A stretch of 22,943 nucleotides of DNA, taken from NCBI GenBank assembly GCA_964607515.1, contig CAZSKU010000031.1:1-22943 (forward strand), written 5' to 3'. A model generated the notes under the pieces. It did no database searches. It was not told the DNA's origin and saw only the letters and a program-made list of their open reading frames with translations. The DNA comes from UBA6080 sp964607515. GTDB taxonomy: Bacteria; Fermentibacterota; Fermentibacteria; Fermentibacterales; JCC-6. The position numbers were made by a program, and so were the translations under genes. Below are positions 1 through 8,324 of the stretch, piece by piece (the stretch's first letter is position 1; each line of letters opens with the position of its first letter).

Positions 1-37
1 CCATCGCACCGGGACTGAAGGAGGATGGAGGGGTTTT

Positions 38-1159
38 ATGAGAACATTTTTGCTTATAACTGCGCTTGCGGCAATGGTGCTGCCGCTCTCCTGCGGAGGG
101 CCCTCCGCCACCCTGGAAGCCCCGGACCAGGCGAACGCCGGTTCCGCTATGTCCGTGGCATGGACGGGCCCGGGGGCGGAGGGCGACCGGGTGGCCCTGA
201 GAAAGCCCGGAGTCGAAGGAGTTCTTGCAGAGGCTGAGACCGCGGGGGGCACCCCGGCCACCCTGACCCTGCCCCTGGAGGCTGGGGATTACGAGATCGT
301 GTACCTGGATTCCCACGGCAAGGTTCTGGCTACCAGAAGACTGACGGTGAATCCCAACGAGTACGCCCTCCAGTTTCCCGGTGAGATTCAGGCGGGCCAG
401 TGGTTCGACGTGGCCTGGACCGGTCCTGACAACGTCGGCGATTACATCACGATAGTCCCCGAAGGCGCTCCCGAGGGTGAATGGGACAGCTACGCCTACA
501 CCTGCAACGGCAGCCCGGCAGTTCTTCAGGCGCCCCTGGAGGCGGGGGCTTACGAGATCAGGTACTCCACGGAGCAGGTCTACCCCAACCCCACCCTCTA
601 CAGCGCCCCGGTCACCGTCATCTTCTCGGAGTACGCGGTTATGGCCCCGGAGGAGGTCATGGCCGGAGCCGCATTTGAAGTGCGGTGGTACGGACCCGAC
701 AATCCCGGCGACTACGTGACCATCGTTCCCGCCGGCTCTCCGGAGGGCGCCTGGGAAGACTACGCCTACACGGTCAACGGCAACCCGGCCACCCTCGACG
801 CTCCCTCGGTCACCGGCGCGTACGAGGTGAGATACTCCACCGAGCAGGTCACCCCGAACCCTACCCTGGCCGCCACCTTCATCAACGTCGTGGAGGCGGA
901 CATCACCCTCTCGGCCCCGGAAACCGTCGCCCCGGGTGAGAACTTCGAGGTGAACTGGACCGGGCCCGACGGAGAAATGGACTACATCACCATCGTCCCG
1001 GCCGGTGCCGAGGAGGGGGCCTACACCAGCTACGCCTACACCGGCGAGGGCAATCCGCTGTTCCTCGAGGCTCCGGGGGAACCCGGAGACTACGAAATCC
1101 GCTACGCCTCAGACCGGGTGGAGGGAACCTTCGCCAGCATTCCCATCCGGGTGGAGTAG
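38..1159 (+). CDS. Repeat-containing lipoprotein, four Ig-like units
   Basis: 373 residues. A short hydrophobic N-terminus ends in the lipobox LPLSC (Cys19), so the mature protein should be lipid-anchored in the envelope. The rest is four tandem units of about 85 residues (about 23-104, 108-196, 199-284, 289-372). Each begins with an 'AP..v.aG..f.V.WtGPd...DYitIVP' pattern and ends in 'aYEiRYs'. Units 2-4 are closely similar, including at DNA level; unit 1 is divergent. The pattern suggests an all-beta, Ig-like fold. Similar units occur from memory in predicted von Willebrand-type and surface proteins, but no enzymatic domain is present here. The ATG lies after GGAGGATGGAGG, a good ribosome site. 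An intrinsic terminator follows the stop. Function is unknown; a surface adhesion or structural role is only a guess. Confidence 0.85.
   Translation: MRTFLLITALAAMVLPLSCGGPSATLEAPDQANAGSAMSVAWTGPGAEGDRVALRKPGVEGVLAEAETAGGTPATLTLPLEAGDYEIVYLDSHGKVLATRRLTVNPNEYALQFPGEIQAGQWFDVAWTGPDNVGDYITIVPEGAPEGEWDSYAYTCNGSPAVLQAPLEAGAYEIRYSTEQVYPNPTLYSAPVTVIFSEYAVMAPEEVMAGAAFEVRWYGPDNPGDYVTIVPAGSPEGAWEDYAYTVNGNPATLDAPSVTGAYEVRYSTEQVTPNPTLAATFINVVEADITLSAPETVAPGENFEVNWTGPDGEMDYITIVPAGAEEGAYTSYAYTGEGNPLFLEAPGEPGDYEIRYASDRVEGTFASIPIRVE
104..1153 (+). repeat. Four in-frame tandem repeats, about 260-273 bp each
   Basis: Units repeat within the lipoprotein gene at about 270-bp spacing. The words 'tacgcctacac' and 'tactccac.gagcaggtc' recur at about 490/763/1030 and 562/832. 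The last three copies are the most alike, which suggests recent duplication within the gene. Confidence 0.7.
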
Positions 1160-1174
1160 CAGGAACATTCCAGG

Positions 1175-1206
1175 ACCCCGGCGGGAATCCCGCCGGGGTT
1201 TTTCTT
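1175..1206 (+). terminator. Intrinsic terminator of the repeat lipoprotein gene
   Basis: A perfect 11-bp GC-rich stem (1175-1185 with 1189-1199), a 3-nt AAT loop and a T-rich tail TTTTT-C-TT. The T-run lies only on the plus-strand side, so it ends the gene to its left. The convergent minus-strand gene stops just beyond it. Confidence 0.9.
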
Positions 1207-2318
1207 CACAGGGGCGCGCTCTCCTCCATGATGTAAACCCTGCAGTAGTCCTGGGGATTCCGCTGGAACATGAAGAATCCTCCGTCGCCCATCACGAGGT
1301 CGGGAACCGAGTAGGGATCGCCCATATGCACCGTGACCTCCCGGAGAGGTTCGCCCACCGGGGAGACGACGTCCCAGACAGGGTCGCCCGTACCGCCCCT
1401 CCTGGCCCAGACGTTCCCTTCCCTGTCCACTCCCAGGGCGCCTATGAAAGGGTGCAATCCGGGGGCATTGGTGAACATGTTCCCGCTGCTTCCCGACTCG
1501 TCCGCATACATGAAACTCACCATGTACGCCCCGGGTACGGGCTCCCCCTCAGATGCAGGCACCCTGGTTCTGCCGGGAAACGGCGCCATGGTGTCCACCG
1601 GGTTCCCGGCGCCGTCCATCACCTCTATCATCCAGGTCTCTGCGTTGCAGCGGGACAGGTAGATCACTCCCCTGCCCGCATCCCCGGCGGCGCACAGGTA
1701 TCCCGGCTCGAAGTCGGTGTCCGGCCGGGCCGGACCCGACCACGAAACCAGAGCGGCCAGTTTCTCGCCGGTGGCTGCGTGGTACCGGGAAAGGCCGAAA
1801 CCCACGGTGAATCCGTCGTACCCCATGCCCATGGAAAACCTGTAATCCACGAAGGAACTGTCGTCGAAGGGAATCATCAACAGAGGCATGCTGCCCAGCC
1901 CCTCGTGACACCAGCGGGAAAGGAACCTCCCCTCCCGGTCCGTGAGGGTCACGGCCCCCGTGAGCATTTCCGTCACCACCACGTCTCCGTCGGGAAGAAC
2001 CGTGATGTTCTTCGGGTGCTGGAACTCTCCCGGGGCTTCCCCCCTTCCCCCGAAAGCTCCCGTGAAACAGCCCTCGCCGTCGAAGAGCGAGACCTTCGCG
2101 GTGACGAAGTCCAGCACAGCAACCCCGCCGCCGGGAACCGGGGCGATGTCCACGATCTGTCCGAACATTCTCAGGCTGTCGCCCTCCAGCACCCCGATGC
2201 TGTCCACGGGCCGCATTTCGGTCCAGGCCACGGGCGCACGGTCAACCGGGGCCTCCCGGGGGGCGCCGCATCCTGCGGTCAGAACTGCCAAGGTCATCAC
2301 TGCTGACGGATTCTTCAC
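1206..2318 (-). CDS. Six-bladed beta-propeller (NHL-like) lipoprotein
   Basis: 370 residues from a GTG start at 2318. This start is preferred because GGAAGGAG lies 7 nt upstream and because it gives a compact lipoprotein signal (VKNPSAVMTLAVLTAGC). A longer in-frame ATG at 2420 would run into the preceding kinase gene and add a non-signal-like extension. After the lipid-anchored Cys come repeated blade-like units of the type 'V.D.....V..FD.eG.f...fG..G..PGEF..P..i.vlpdGdvvV.e', as in the 6-bladed propeller/NHL class common in Bacteroidetes-type lipoproteins. It lies 25 bp after the hybrid histidine kinase on the same strand, so the two may be cotranscribed. A binding or scaffolding role in the envelope is inferred from the fold; the ligand is unknown. 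Confidence 0.82.
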   Translation of the reverse strand: MKNPSAVMTLAVLTAGCGAPREAPVDRAPVAWTEMRPVDSIGVLEGDSLRMFGQIVDIAPVPGGGVAVLDFVTAKVSLFDGEGCFTGAFGGRGEAPGEFQHPKNITVLPDGDVVVTEMLTGAVTLTDREGRFLSRWCHEGLGSMPLLMIPFDDSSFVDYRFSMGMGYDGFTVGFGLSRYHAATGEKLAALVSWSGPARPDTDFEPGYLCAAGDAGRGVIYLSRCNAETWMIEVMDGAGNPVDTMAPFPGRTRVPASEGEPVPGAYMVSFMYADESGSSGNMFTNAPGLHPFIGALGVDREGNVWARRGGTGDPVWDVVSPVGEPLREVTVHMGDPYSVPDLVMGDGGFFMFQRNPQDYCRVYIMEESAPL

Positions 2319-2343
2319 GAGTGCGCTCCTTCCCTTGATGGAA

Positions 2344-5300
2344 TCAGCCGGAGACCGGGCCCGAAGGTTTCCGGGAGTCCAGGGTCTCCCGGACCATTCT
2401 TGCCAGCTCGTTGCCGACAAAGGGCTTGCAGATGAAGTTCACGCCCTCGTCCAGCACACCCTGGTGGGCGATCACGTTGGCGGTGTAGCCCGACATGAAC
2501 AGGCACTTCATCCCCGGCTGGACCGTCTTCAGGTACCCGGCCAGATCCCACCCGTTCATTCCCGGCATCACCACGTCGGTGATCAGAAGACTAATCTCCC
2601 CGGGATTGGCCCTGGCAAGACCGACGGCCTCGTCGGGACCGGGGGCGGTGATCACCCGGTACCCCCTCCTTTCGAGAATGACCCGGGTGACGTTCAGAAT
2701 CGCCGGTTCATCCTCCACCAGAAGAATGGTCTCGTGACCGGTTGCGGGAACGCGCTCCTGGAGCGACGCCGATTCGGGCTCCACCGGAGACTCGTTACAG
2801 GGCAGGTACACCCGGAAGGCGGCGCCCCTTCCCGGCTCGCTCCAGACGTCAATGAAGCCGTTGTTCTGCTGCACGATTCCGAAGACCGTGGCCAGCCCGA
2901 GTCCGGTGCCTTTGCCGGTCTCCTTGGTGGTGAAGAAGGGTTCGAAGAGGTGGGACATCATCTCCCGGTCCATCCCGCAACCGTCGTCGCTCACGGAAAT
3001 CATGGCGAAGTCTCCGGGGAGGAAGCCGGGGTGAGCAAGGCAGTGGTGGTCGTCGAAGGATGCGGCCCCGGTCTCTATGGTGATTGTTCCAGAGTCCCCA
3101 ACCGCATCCCGGGCATTGATACACAGGTTGGTGAGGATCTGGTCTATCTGGGAAGGGTCCATTCTGATGGGGCGTATGTCTTCCCCCGGGCGCCACAGCA
3201 GATCAATCCCCTCGCCGATGATCCTCCTGAGCATGCGTGTCACCCCGGAGACGGTCTCGTTCAAGTTCAGCACCCGGGGAGCGATGGTCTGTTTTCTGGC
3301 GAAGGCCAGGAGCTGCCGGGTAAGGTCGGCGGACCTGCGGGCGGCCTGCCGGATCTCCTCCAGGTCGGAAGCCAGGGGGTTGCCCGGCTCCACCTGGGAA
3401 AGTGCCAGTTCAGCGTGGCCAAGGATGGCCCCCAGCATGTTGTTGAAATCGTGGGCCACCCCGCCCGCCAGTCTTCCCACCGATTCCATCTTCTGGGCCT
3501 GGGTGAGCTGCCCCCACAGGTTCTCCCTCTCCTCCTCGGCCCGCTTCTGCCGGGTAATGTCGGTGGTCAGGACCACTATCCTCTCCACCCTCCCGTCCGC
3601 CCCGGTGATGCCGCTGAAGTGCTGGCTGATCACCCTTCTACAGCCGGACACAGGGTCCACCCTCGAGGTCTGCATCTCGGGAATGAAGAAGTCGCCTCCC
3701 ACGGTGAAGACCCTGTGGACGTTCTCCTGGTGTTCCTTGAAGTAGTCGTCCCTGTAGTCGAAGACAAGTTTCTCCCTGGGTTTCAGATCCTCCTGAATCT
3801 TCTGGTCCGACATTCCCCAGATCTCCCGCCAGGCTCTGTTGTACATCAGGAGCTGCCCCGTGGGAGCCCGTACTGATATGCCCGTCCTCGAATTGTCTAT
3901 CACGGTCCTGGCCAGACTCTCGCTGCTGCGCAGGGCCAGTTCGGCTTTGCTCCAAAGAATGGCGTGGATTATCACCGAACCCAGAAGTCGAATCGCGTCC
4001 CTCTCAGTCTCCGGCCAGTCCCTGGTCTCCCCGACAGTCTCGAAACCCATGATACCCATCAGCTTGTCATCGGACACCATGGGCACCACCAGGAGCGACA
4101 CGACTCCCTCGGCCCTCAGGGCGGCAAGGGTGTCAGGGGTTCCCGGCGGTAGCTCGTCAGGGGAGGTGAAGGCCAGACACTCACCCGATGAGAGCCTTTC
4201 CAGCCAGATATCCCTTTCCGGAGCGGGGATTTCGTGAAGCCTTCTAAGCCTTCGGGGGACGTCGGGGGAGCACCACTCGTGGGTCAACTCCACCTGGGTC
4301 CCGTCCTTCCGGAGCATGGATACGTAGGCCCGTGCCACTCCCAGCGCGGGCCCCACGGTTTCCAGGGCCCGGTGGACGACCCCGTCGGTGCGTTCCGGTG
4401 CAATCGCTATGAACTCGGCGGAAATTGAGGCTATGCTCCCCTGAATCATCGCCAGCCGGGCGAGTTCATCCCGGGCCCTTCGCCGCTCCGTGACGTCGTG
4501 GAGGACCACCAGGGTTCCCATTTGTCTGCCCGACGGCGTGATCATGCCGGTGACCGCCGTGGAGTAGATCCTGCCGGTATGGTTGAACTCCAGGGCGCAG
4601 TTCCGCACAAAATACTCCGCTGCGGGACTGCCGGATACAAGCAGGACTCCTCCGGACCTCTCCTCGAAGGGTTGGGTTTGGATCAATCCCCTGGCAGCTG
4701 GATTGGCGCTTATGAGCCGGGACCGGGTGTCAAGCACGAGTATGGCGTCGGGTATGCTGTTGAAAAGTATGTCCAGGGCGAAGGGATTGACCTCGAAAAT
4801 GTTCAGGGAAAAGGCCCCCAGGGAGAGTATCACCCCGCTGGCCATGAAGGCGATGGGGGTCAGGTCCAGGAATCCATACGGCATCACACCCAGCAGGTAC
4901 GCCAGGTTTGCGGCGAAGGGAGGTATCATTGCCGCCAGGTAATAGACGATCCTCTTCCTCTGGGCTGGAAGCGTTCTCAGGGCGGCCCTTACCAGAAGCG
5001 CCGCGCCCCAGGCGATCACCAGGTAGGAATAGGCCACGTGAATCCACCAGAAATCGGCTGACTGGAGGTCATGGTAGATCCGGCCATTCAGCGTGTTCAG
5101 CTCAGACGAACGGAAGAACAGGTGGTGCAGATCGTTGGTGGCCAGAAGAAGAAGGGATATGACCGGCATCGCCAGAAGCAGAATGACGGTTTTCCCGGTC
5201 AGCCACCGGTCGTCGCCGGAAAAACGGGCCGAAAAAATCAGCCAGAGAACAGGAACAGTGGTGATTCCAGCATATGTGGCCAGGGTGAGGGCCTTCAGAA

Positions 5301-5475
5301 CCGTCAGGTCGGAAGTGAAGAACTTCAACCCGTAGAAAAGGCACCATGCGGCGATGGAGCACAACAGAAGAAACAGCGACGCGGTTTCTCCCTTGCGCCT
5401 CTTTCTCCAGGCGCAACCGGCGAGAACAATCGCAACAAAAGCCGAAGAGATAAGCAGAACACCGGGCTGGTTCAC
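2344..5475 (-). CDS. Hybrid sensor histidine kinase (7TM-PAS-GAF-PAS-HisKA-HATPase-REC)
   Basis: 1043 residues. About seven hydrophobic segments fill residues 5-225, resembling the 7TM N-terminus of some histidine kinases. Then come a PAS domain (about 232-330), a GAF domain (about 345-510), a second PAS/PAC (about 520-645) and a HisKA domain with the phospho-accepting His675 (GGVAHDFNN). The ATPase has an N-box at Asn787, DDGCG at 830-834 and GKGTGLG at 854-860. A C-terminal receiver carries Asp922, phospho-acceptor Asp967 (LITDVVMPG), Ser995 and Lys1017. All key catalytic residues are present, so an active membrane phosphorelay protein is likely. There is no DNA-binding output domain and no obvious partner regulator nearby. 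The start is GTG behind GGGGGGAGGG. The PNPOx-like gene lies 100 bp upstream on the same strand and the propeller lipoprotein 25 bp downstream. Confidence 0.93.
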   Translation of the reverse strand: MNQPGVLLISSAFVAIVLAGCAWRKRRKGETASLFLLLCSIAAWCLFYGLKFFTSDLTVLKALTLATYAGITTVPVLWLIFSARFSGDDRWLTGKTVILLLAMPVISLLLLATNDLHHLFFRSSELNTLNGRIYHDLQSADFWWIHVAYSYLVIAWGAALLVRAALRTLPAQRKRIVYYLAAMIPPFAANLAYLLGVMPYGFLDLTPIAFMASGVILSLGAFSLNIFEVNPFALDILFNSIPDAILVLDTRSRLISANPAARGLIQTQPFEERSGGVLLVSGSPAAEYFVRNCALEFNHTGRIYSTAVTGMITPSGRQMGTLVVLHDVTERRRARDELARLAMIQGSIASISAEFIAIAPERTDGVVHRALETVGPALGVARAYVSMLRKDGTQVELTHEWCSPDVPRRLRRLHEIPAPERDIWLERLSSGECLAFTSPDELPPGTPDTLAALRAEGVVSLLVVPMVSDDKLMGIMGFETVGETRDWPETERDAIRLLGSVIIHAILWSKAELALRSSESLARTVIDNSRTGISVRAPTGQLLMYNRAWREIWGMSDQKIQEDLKPREKLVFDYRDDYFKEHQENVHRVFTVGGDFFIPEMQTSRVDPVSGCRRVISQHFSGITGADGRVERIVVLTTDITRQKRAEEERENLWGQLTQAQKMESVGRLAGGVAHDFNNMLGAILGHAELALSQVEPGNPLASDLEEIRQAARRSADLTRQLLAFARKQTIAPRVLNLNETVSGVTRMLRRIIGEGIDLLWRPGEDIRPIRMDPSQIDQILTNLCINARDAVGDSGTITIETGAASFDDHHCLAHPGFLPGDFAMISVSDDGCGMDREMMSHLFEPFFTTKETGKGTGLGLATVFGIVQQNNGFIDVWSEPGRGAAFRVYLPCNESPVEPESASLQERVPATGHETILLVEDEPAILNVTRVILERRGYRVITAPGPDEAVGLARANPGEISLLITDVVMPGMNGWDLAGYLKTVQPGMKCLFMSGYTANVIAHQGVLDEGVNFICKPFVGNELARMVRETLDSRKPSGPVSG

Positions 5476-5575
5476 CGGGAAACCCTCCCCCCTGCAGGAT
5501 CCCGAAACGACTCCTCTTCAACCATAAAGGAGCCGGCCTCAGCCCACAATTCCGACGGGAGAACCGGCGCAGGAA

Positions 5576-5998
5576 TCAGAAGTCGTACACCCGGCCGTTC
5601 GCCTGGGCGGCGCTCGACGGAGACCAGGTCCTGACCTCTCCCCGGGAGAGTCTGAAGAGGGCCAGCGATTCCCATCCGTGGGCCGCCACCACGGGTTTGA
5701 GAAAGGTGAAGCGGGTTTCCACGATGTGCTCTTTCATCGCCTGGTCGTGAAGCTCCTCCATCCTTCCCCGTATCCTTATCTGCAGCCCCTCCTCGAGGCT
5801 CCAGTAGCAGAGTTCCGCCTCGGGGTTCTCCCGCAGCTCCAGGCATACGTCCTTGACGCTTCCGGTACAGAAGGTCAGTCCGTTCTCGTCCGCCACCGGG
5901 GTGTCCATGGCTCTCACCCTGGGTTCGCCCTTCTCCAGGGTGGCCATGAAGGAGGTGGGGTTTCTCCGCACGAACTCCAGCACTTCCGTCCTGTTCAA
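5576..5998 (-). CDS. Pyridoxamine 5'-phosphate oxidase-like flavin-binding split-barrel protein
   Basis: 140 residues. The opening 'Lef.rrNP.sFmAT.ekGePrVRamdt.vade.gl.FcTgs.K.v..eL..NP.aElCYw' is the typical N-terminal half of small PNPOx-like (FMN-binding split barrel) proteins, followed by an '...iRgr.e...d.a.Ke.....' segment. These bind FMN, F420 or heme, or have lost the cofactor; the substrate cannot be read from sequence. The protein is shorter than true PdxH and lacks its C-terminal dimerisation region, so genuine pyridoxamine phosphate oxidase activity is unlikely. The start is taken as TTG at 5998 because AGGAGGAG lies just upstream and the conserved block begins there. It is divergent from the caspase-like gene on its right. 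Confidence 0.85.
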   Translation of the reverse strand: MNRTEVLEFVRRNPTSFMATLEKGEPRVRAMDTPVADENGLTFCTGSVKDVCLELRENPEAELCYWSLEEGLQIRIRGRMEELHDQAMKEHIVETRFTFLKPVVAAHGWESLALFRLSRGEVRTWSPSSAAQANGRVYDF

Positions 5999-6085
5999 AG
6001 CTCCTCCTCTCTTCTGTCTTCTGCCGGAAAGATAGGTGGAAAACGACGGCGAGCAAACTTCCGCTCCGGCCGCTCCCGGGCCCTC

Positions 6086-6114
6086 TTGAAAAATCCGGGA
6101 ACTGGACGTAATAC
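6086..6114 (+). promoter_or_regulatory. Weak candidate promoter for the caspase-like gene
   Basis: TTGAAA (6086-6091), a 17-nt spacer and TAATAC (6109-6114). The -10 match is poor. If used, it would give a leader of about 130 nt containing a GC-rich hairpin (GCAGCC at 6198-6203 with GGCTGC at 6218-6223) just before the ribosome site GGGAGG (about 6235-6240). The rest of the 250-bp divergent intergenic region shows no other clear signal. Confidence 0.2.
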
Positions 6115-6248
6115 CAAGACGGTCATTTTTTCCTGCGGTCTTTTAAAACCGACCCGGCGAACTCCCGGACCGGAGAACCCGTGACCGCCGGAAGACTGCA
6201 GCCGCGGTTGCGGCGGGGGCTGCCGGGCATTTCAGGGAGGTTGCAATC

Positions 6249-7379
6249 ATGAAGATCGGAAAACTCGAGTTCAGCCCCCAGGCGCTGAAGAAACCCCTGA
6301 CCATAAGCCCCGACGGCAGGTTCATCACGGCGAAGCAGCTGGCCGAAACCCCGGCCCTTGGAAGGGGGTCCCTGTTCGCCCTGAGCGAGGACCTTCAGGT
6401 GAAGCTGGCCCTGGAACGGTACAGTCTGGAGCCCGACTTCTCCCTGGGTATCGTCGGGGCGGGGCTGTTGACCAGGGCCGAGATCATCGACCACATCAAA
6501 AAGCGCACCGATTTCGGCCTTCTGGCCACCCGGGTGGAGATGGGCTACTGCGGCGAACTCGCGGCGGTCATTGCCGGACGAACCGTTCCGGCATGGCCCA
6601 GGGCTCCTTTCAAGCAGCCGGTCAAGGAAGTGGAATGGTGGAAGCCCATCCAGAAGTGCCTGAGGTTCAGGCTGCGCAACAGGGTTGTTTTCTGCGAGAA
6701 CACCACCGACGGCGTAGCCGGGCCCATCGCCAACTGGAGGATCGCCAACCTTCATCCTCTCTTCTCCGGCCAGGGTTTCACGGTGGTCTGCAACTCCGGA
6801 AGCGACGACACCAGAGCCAAGTTCACGGAGCAGGTGAAGAGCGTCCTCACCACCTACGTCGGCGGCGTGGGTCACGGCAACTACGACCGCTACACCGGCC
6901 ACTGGTCGGAGGTGATCCTCCAGGCGGGGAACTACGACACCTCGGAGGTCAAGGACAAGTCCTTCCACCTTCTCAGCTGCCGCACCGCCAGGGATCTGGG
7001 GCCCGACACCGTGAGCCGGGGCGCGAAGTTCTACTGCGGATACGACGAAAGCTTCTACTTCGTCTGGGACGACGCCTCCACTCCCGTGAACGAGTTCCTG
7101 CTCTTCGTGCAGTCCGACGGCACCTTCGACCAGTTCATCGCCGCCGGGGCCAAGGCCACCGACGCGTACAACGCGACCATCCAGGCCTTCAACGCGGCCA
7201 TTGCCCAGGTGCCCAACACCGCGGCGGCCGCCTGGCTGACATACGACAGGGACCACCTTAGATTGCACGGCGACGGCAACACCGTGATAAAGCCTTACCG
7301 CTGGGTAAAGATCTGCTTCCCCATCCACCACTGGTTCAGGGAAGATTTCCTGGCCAGGAGCGGGGATCTGGAGGACTGA
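6249..7379 (+). CDS. Putative caspase/gingipain-fold (clan CD) cysteine peptidase with N-terminal accessory domain
   Basis: 376 residues, ATG behind GGGAGG. Residues about 20-110 form a separate N-terminal domain that also makes up the neighbouring 117-residue protein. Residues about 145-310 fit the caspase-hemoglobinase order: a strand (RVVFCEN), a second strand (GFTVVCNSG), a helix, then GGVGHGN with candidate catalytic His209, then SFHLLSCRTA with candidate catalytic Cys244. A GAKFYCGYDES strand and a helix-rich 'fdqFIaaGakatdAYnatiqaFN' segment follow, as in C25- and CHAT-like proteins. There is no signal peptide, so it is probably cytosolic. The assignment rests on the spaced His-Gly / Ser-Cys dyad and strand order, not on a database match; a C25-like protein with another job is the alternative. 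It sits with its partner as a plus-strand island among minus-strand genes. Confidence 0.6.
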   Translation: MKIGKLEFSPQALKKPLTISPDGRFITAKQLAETPALGRGSLFALSEDLQVKLALERYSLEPDFSLGIVGAGLLTRAEIIDHIKKRTDFGLLATRVEMGYCGELAAVIAGRTVPAWPRAPFKQPVKEVEWWKPIQKCLRFRLRNRVVFCENTTDGVAGPIANWRIANLHPLFSGQGFTVVCNSGSDDTRAKFTEQVKSVLTTYVGGVGHGNYDRYTGHWSEVILQAGNYDTSEVKDKSFHLLSCRTARDLGPDTVSRGAKFYCGYDESFYFVWDDASTPVNEFLLFVQSDGTFDQFIAAGAKATDAYNATIQAFNAAIAQVPNTAAAAWLTYDRDHLRLHGDGNTVIKPYRWVKICFPIHHWFREDFLARSGDLED

Positions 7380-7391
7380 AACCCTTCCAAA

Positions 7392-7417
7392 GGGGGCCTC
7401 CCCGGGGAGCCCCCCCG
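7392..7417 (+). other. GC-rich hairpin between the two paired genes
   Basis: Near-perfect inverted repeat (GGGGGCCTCCCC facing GGGGAGCCCCCC, one mismatch) in the 48-bp gap between the caspase-like gene and the small shared-domain gene. No T-run follows, so it is not a standard terminator. It could set the relative output of the second gene. Confidence 0.45.
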
Positions 7418-7427
7418 AAAGGGAACC

Positions 7428-7781
7428 ATGACGATGCCTGATATCCAGGGGCCGGACCGGAAGAAACCCCTCTGCTACGACCCTTCAAGAAGGATCTTCA
7501 TTACCTTTGACGACATAGTCTCGGGAAGGGAGCCGATCATTCTCCCGGGCACCCTCAGCCCGGAGCACCAGCGCCTTCTGGTGATTCGGCGCCAGGAAAC
7601 CGGCCCGGAATACACCGTTCAGTCAATCAGCGGTATTCCCATGACCAGGGAAGACATGACAGCGGCGGTTAAAAGAAACGACGACTTCGGCCGGGCCGTG
7701 GTGGAGGCGGAGATATCCCATCTTAACGACCTTCTGACGAAGATCGGAAAGGCCATGGGGGAACCGGGGGGGCCTCGCTGA
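7428..7781 (+). CDS. Small protein sharing the N-terminal domain of the adjacent caspase-like protein
   Basis: 117 residues with no signal peptide or membrane segment. Residues 24-88 align by hand with residues 25-90 of the upstream caspase-like protein with one single-residue gap and about 15 identities. Anchors are FIT at the start, 'LS..Q..L' in the middle, and 'TR......K...DFG' at the end, followed in both by a helix with a 'v.aEi..l..Ll..I' type pattern. The protein therefore looks like a stand-alone copy of that accessory domain. Such a protein could be a binding partner, a decoy or propeptide-like inhibitor, or an adaptor joining the peptidase by homotypic contact; the sequence does not decide. 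The start could also be the ATG two codons later (7434); the ribosome site AAAGGGA is modest. The 3' end faces the beta-barrel gene with 42 bp between stops. Confidence 0.72.
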   Translation: MTMPDIQGPDRKKPLCYDPSRRIFITFDDIVSGREPIILPGTLSPEHQRLLVIRRQETGPEYTVQSISGIPMTREDMTAAVKRNDDFGRAVVEAEISHLNDLLTKIGKAMGEPGGPR

Positions 7782-7823
7782 ACCGGGATTCCTGAAAACG
7801 GCTCCGGCAGCCTCGGGAAACCG

Positions 7824-8324
7824 CTACATCCCGAAACCCAGTTTCATCCCCAGGTAGAACATGCTGTCGAAGGTCTGGATCTCCTCGCCGAAGGAGTAGG
7901 CTTCCAGGCCAACCCCGAGGTACGGCTCCAGGAGAGCATTTCCGGTCAGGGGAATCCTCCAGCCCGCCTTCGCCCCGGCGGAAGCTGCTTCGTTGTCCTT
8001 CTCCCCCCCGGTCCAGAGTATTCCCAGGCCGGCGTAAACTCCCATAAAAGGCCCAGAAAAGGGCCTGACGATGGATCTGCGCACTTCGACGCCCATCTCG
8101 GCGCCCATCCCGAACCCCTCCAGGTCCCCGGGACTCCAGATCCTGACCAGGGTGGGCCCCCCGTAGACGATCCAAGTGCCAAGGGAGTCGGAACTCAGGG
8201 TACCCTCCGCCTGGACCACCGCTTCCAGGGTTCCCAGAACGCTGTTGTCCGCTTCACCCGAGGGACCCGGAGTCGGATTGGCCATTACCGACGAAGAAAG
8301 GAGAGCGATGGACAGGGGGATCAT
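7824..8324 (-). CDS. Small exported outer-membrane beta-barrel-like protein
   Basis: 166 residues from the ATG at 8324. The open frame extends far upstream, but the extension overlaps the peptidase gene out of frame and is not protein-like. The chosen start gives a short signal peptide (MIPLSIALLSSSVMA-NP). The mature part alternates polar and hydrophobic residues in strand-length segments ('GTWIVYGGPTLVRIW', 'GPFMGVYAGLGILWTG', 'ALLEPYLGVGLEAYSF', 'MFYLGMKLGFGM'), as in small outer-membrane barrels of the opacity/OmpW type. The last residue is Met rather than the classic Phe. It lies 32 bp downstream of the papain-like peptidase gene and is probably cotranscribed. Translation start and ribosome site lie in a hairpin (see separate entry). 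Function unknown. Confidence 0.75.
   Translation of the reverse strand: MIPLSIALLSSSVMANPTPGPSGEADNSVLGTLEAVVQAEGTLSSDSLGTWIVYGGPTLVRIWSPGDLEGFGMGAEMGVEVRRSIVRPFSGPFMGVYAGLGILWTGGEKDNEAASAGAKAGWRIPLTGNALLEPYLGVGLEAYSFGEEIQTFDSMFYLGMKLGFGM

Noticed and set aside
1942..3876. Long plus-strand open frame (644 codons) opposite the histidine kinase
   Set aside because: It is antisense to a protein with every kinase and receiver motif in place. High GC in third positions makes long open antisense frames common here, and its composition is not protein-like.
6123..7331. 402-codon minus-strand frame opposite the caspase-like gene
   Set aside because: No ribosome site and low-complexity Val/Gly/Glu-rich composition. 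The plus-strand frame has GGGAGG and its domain recurs in the neighbouring gene.
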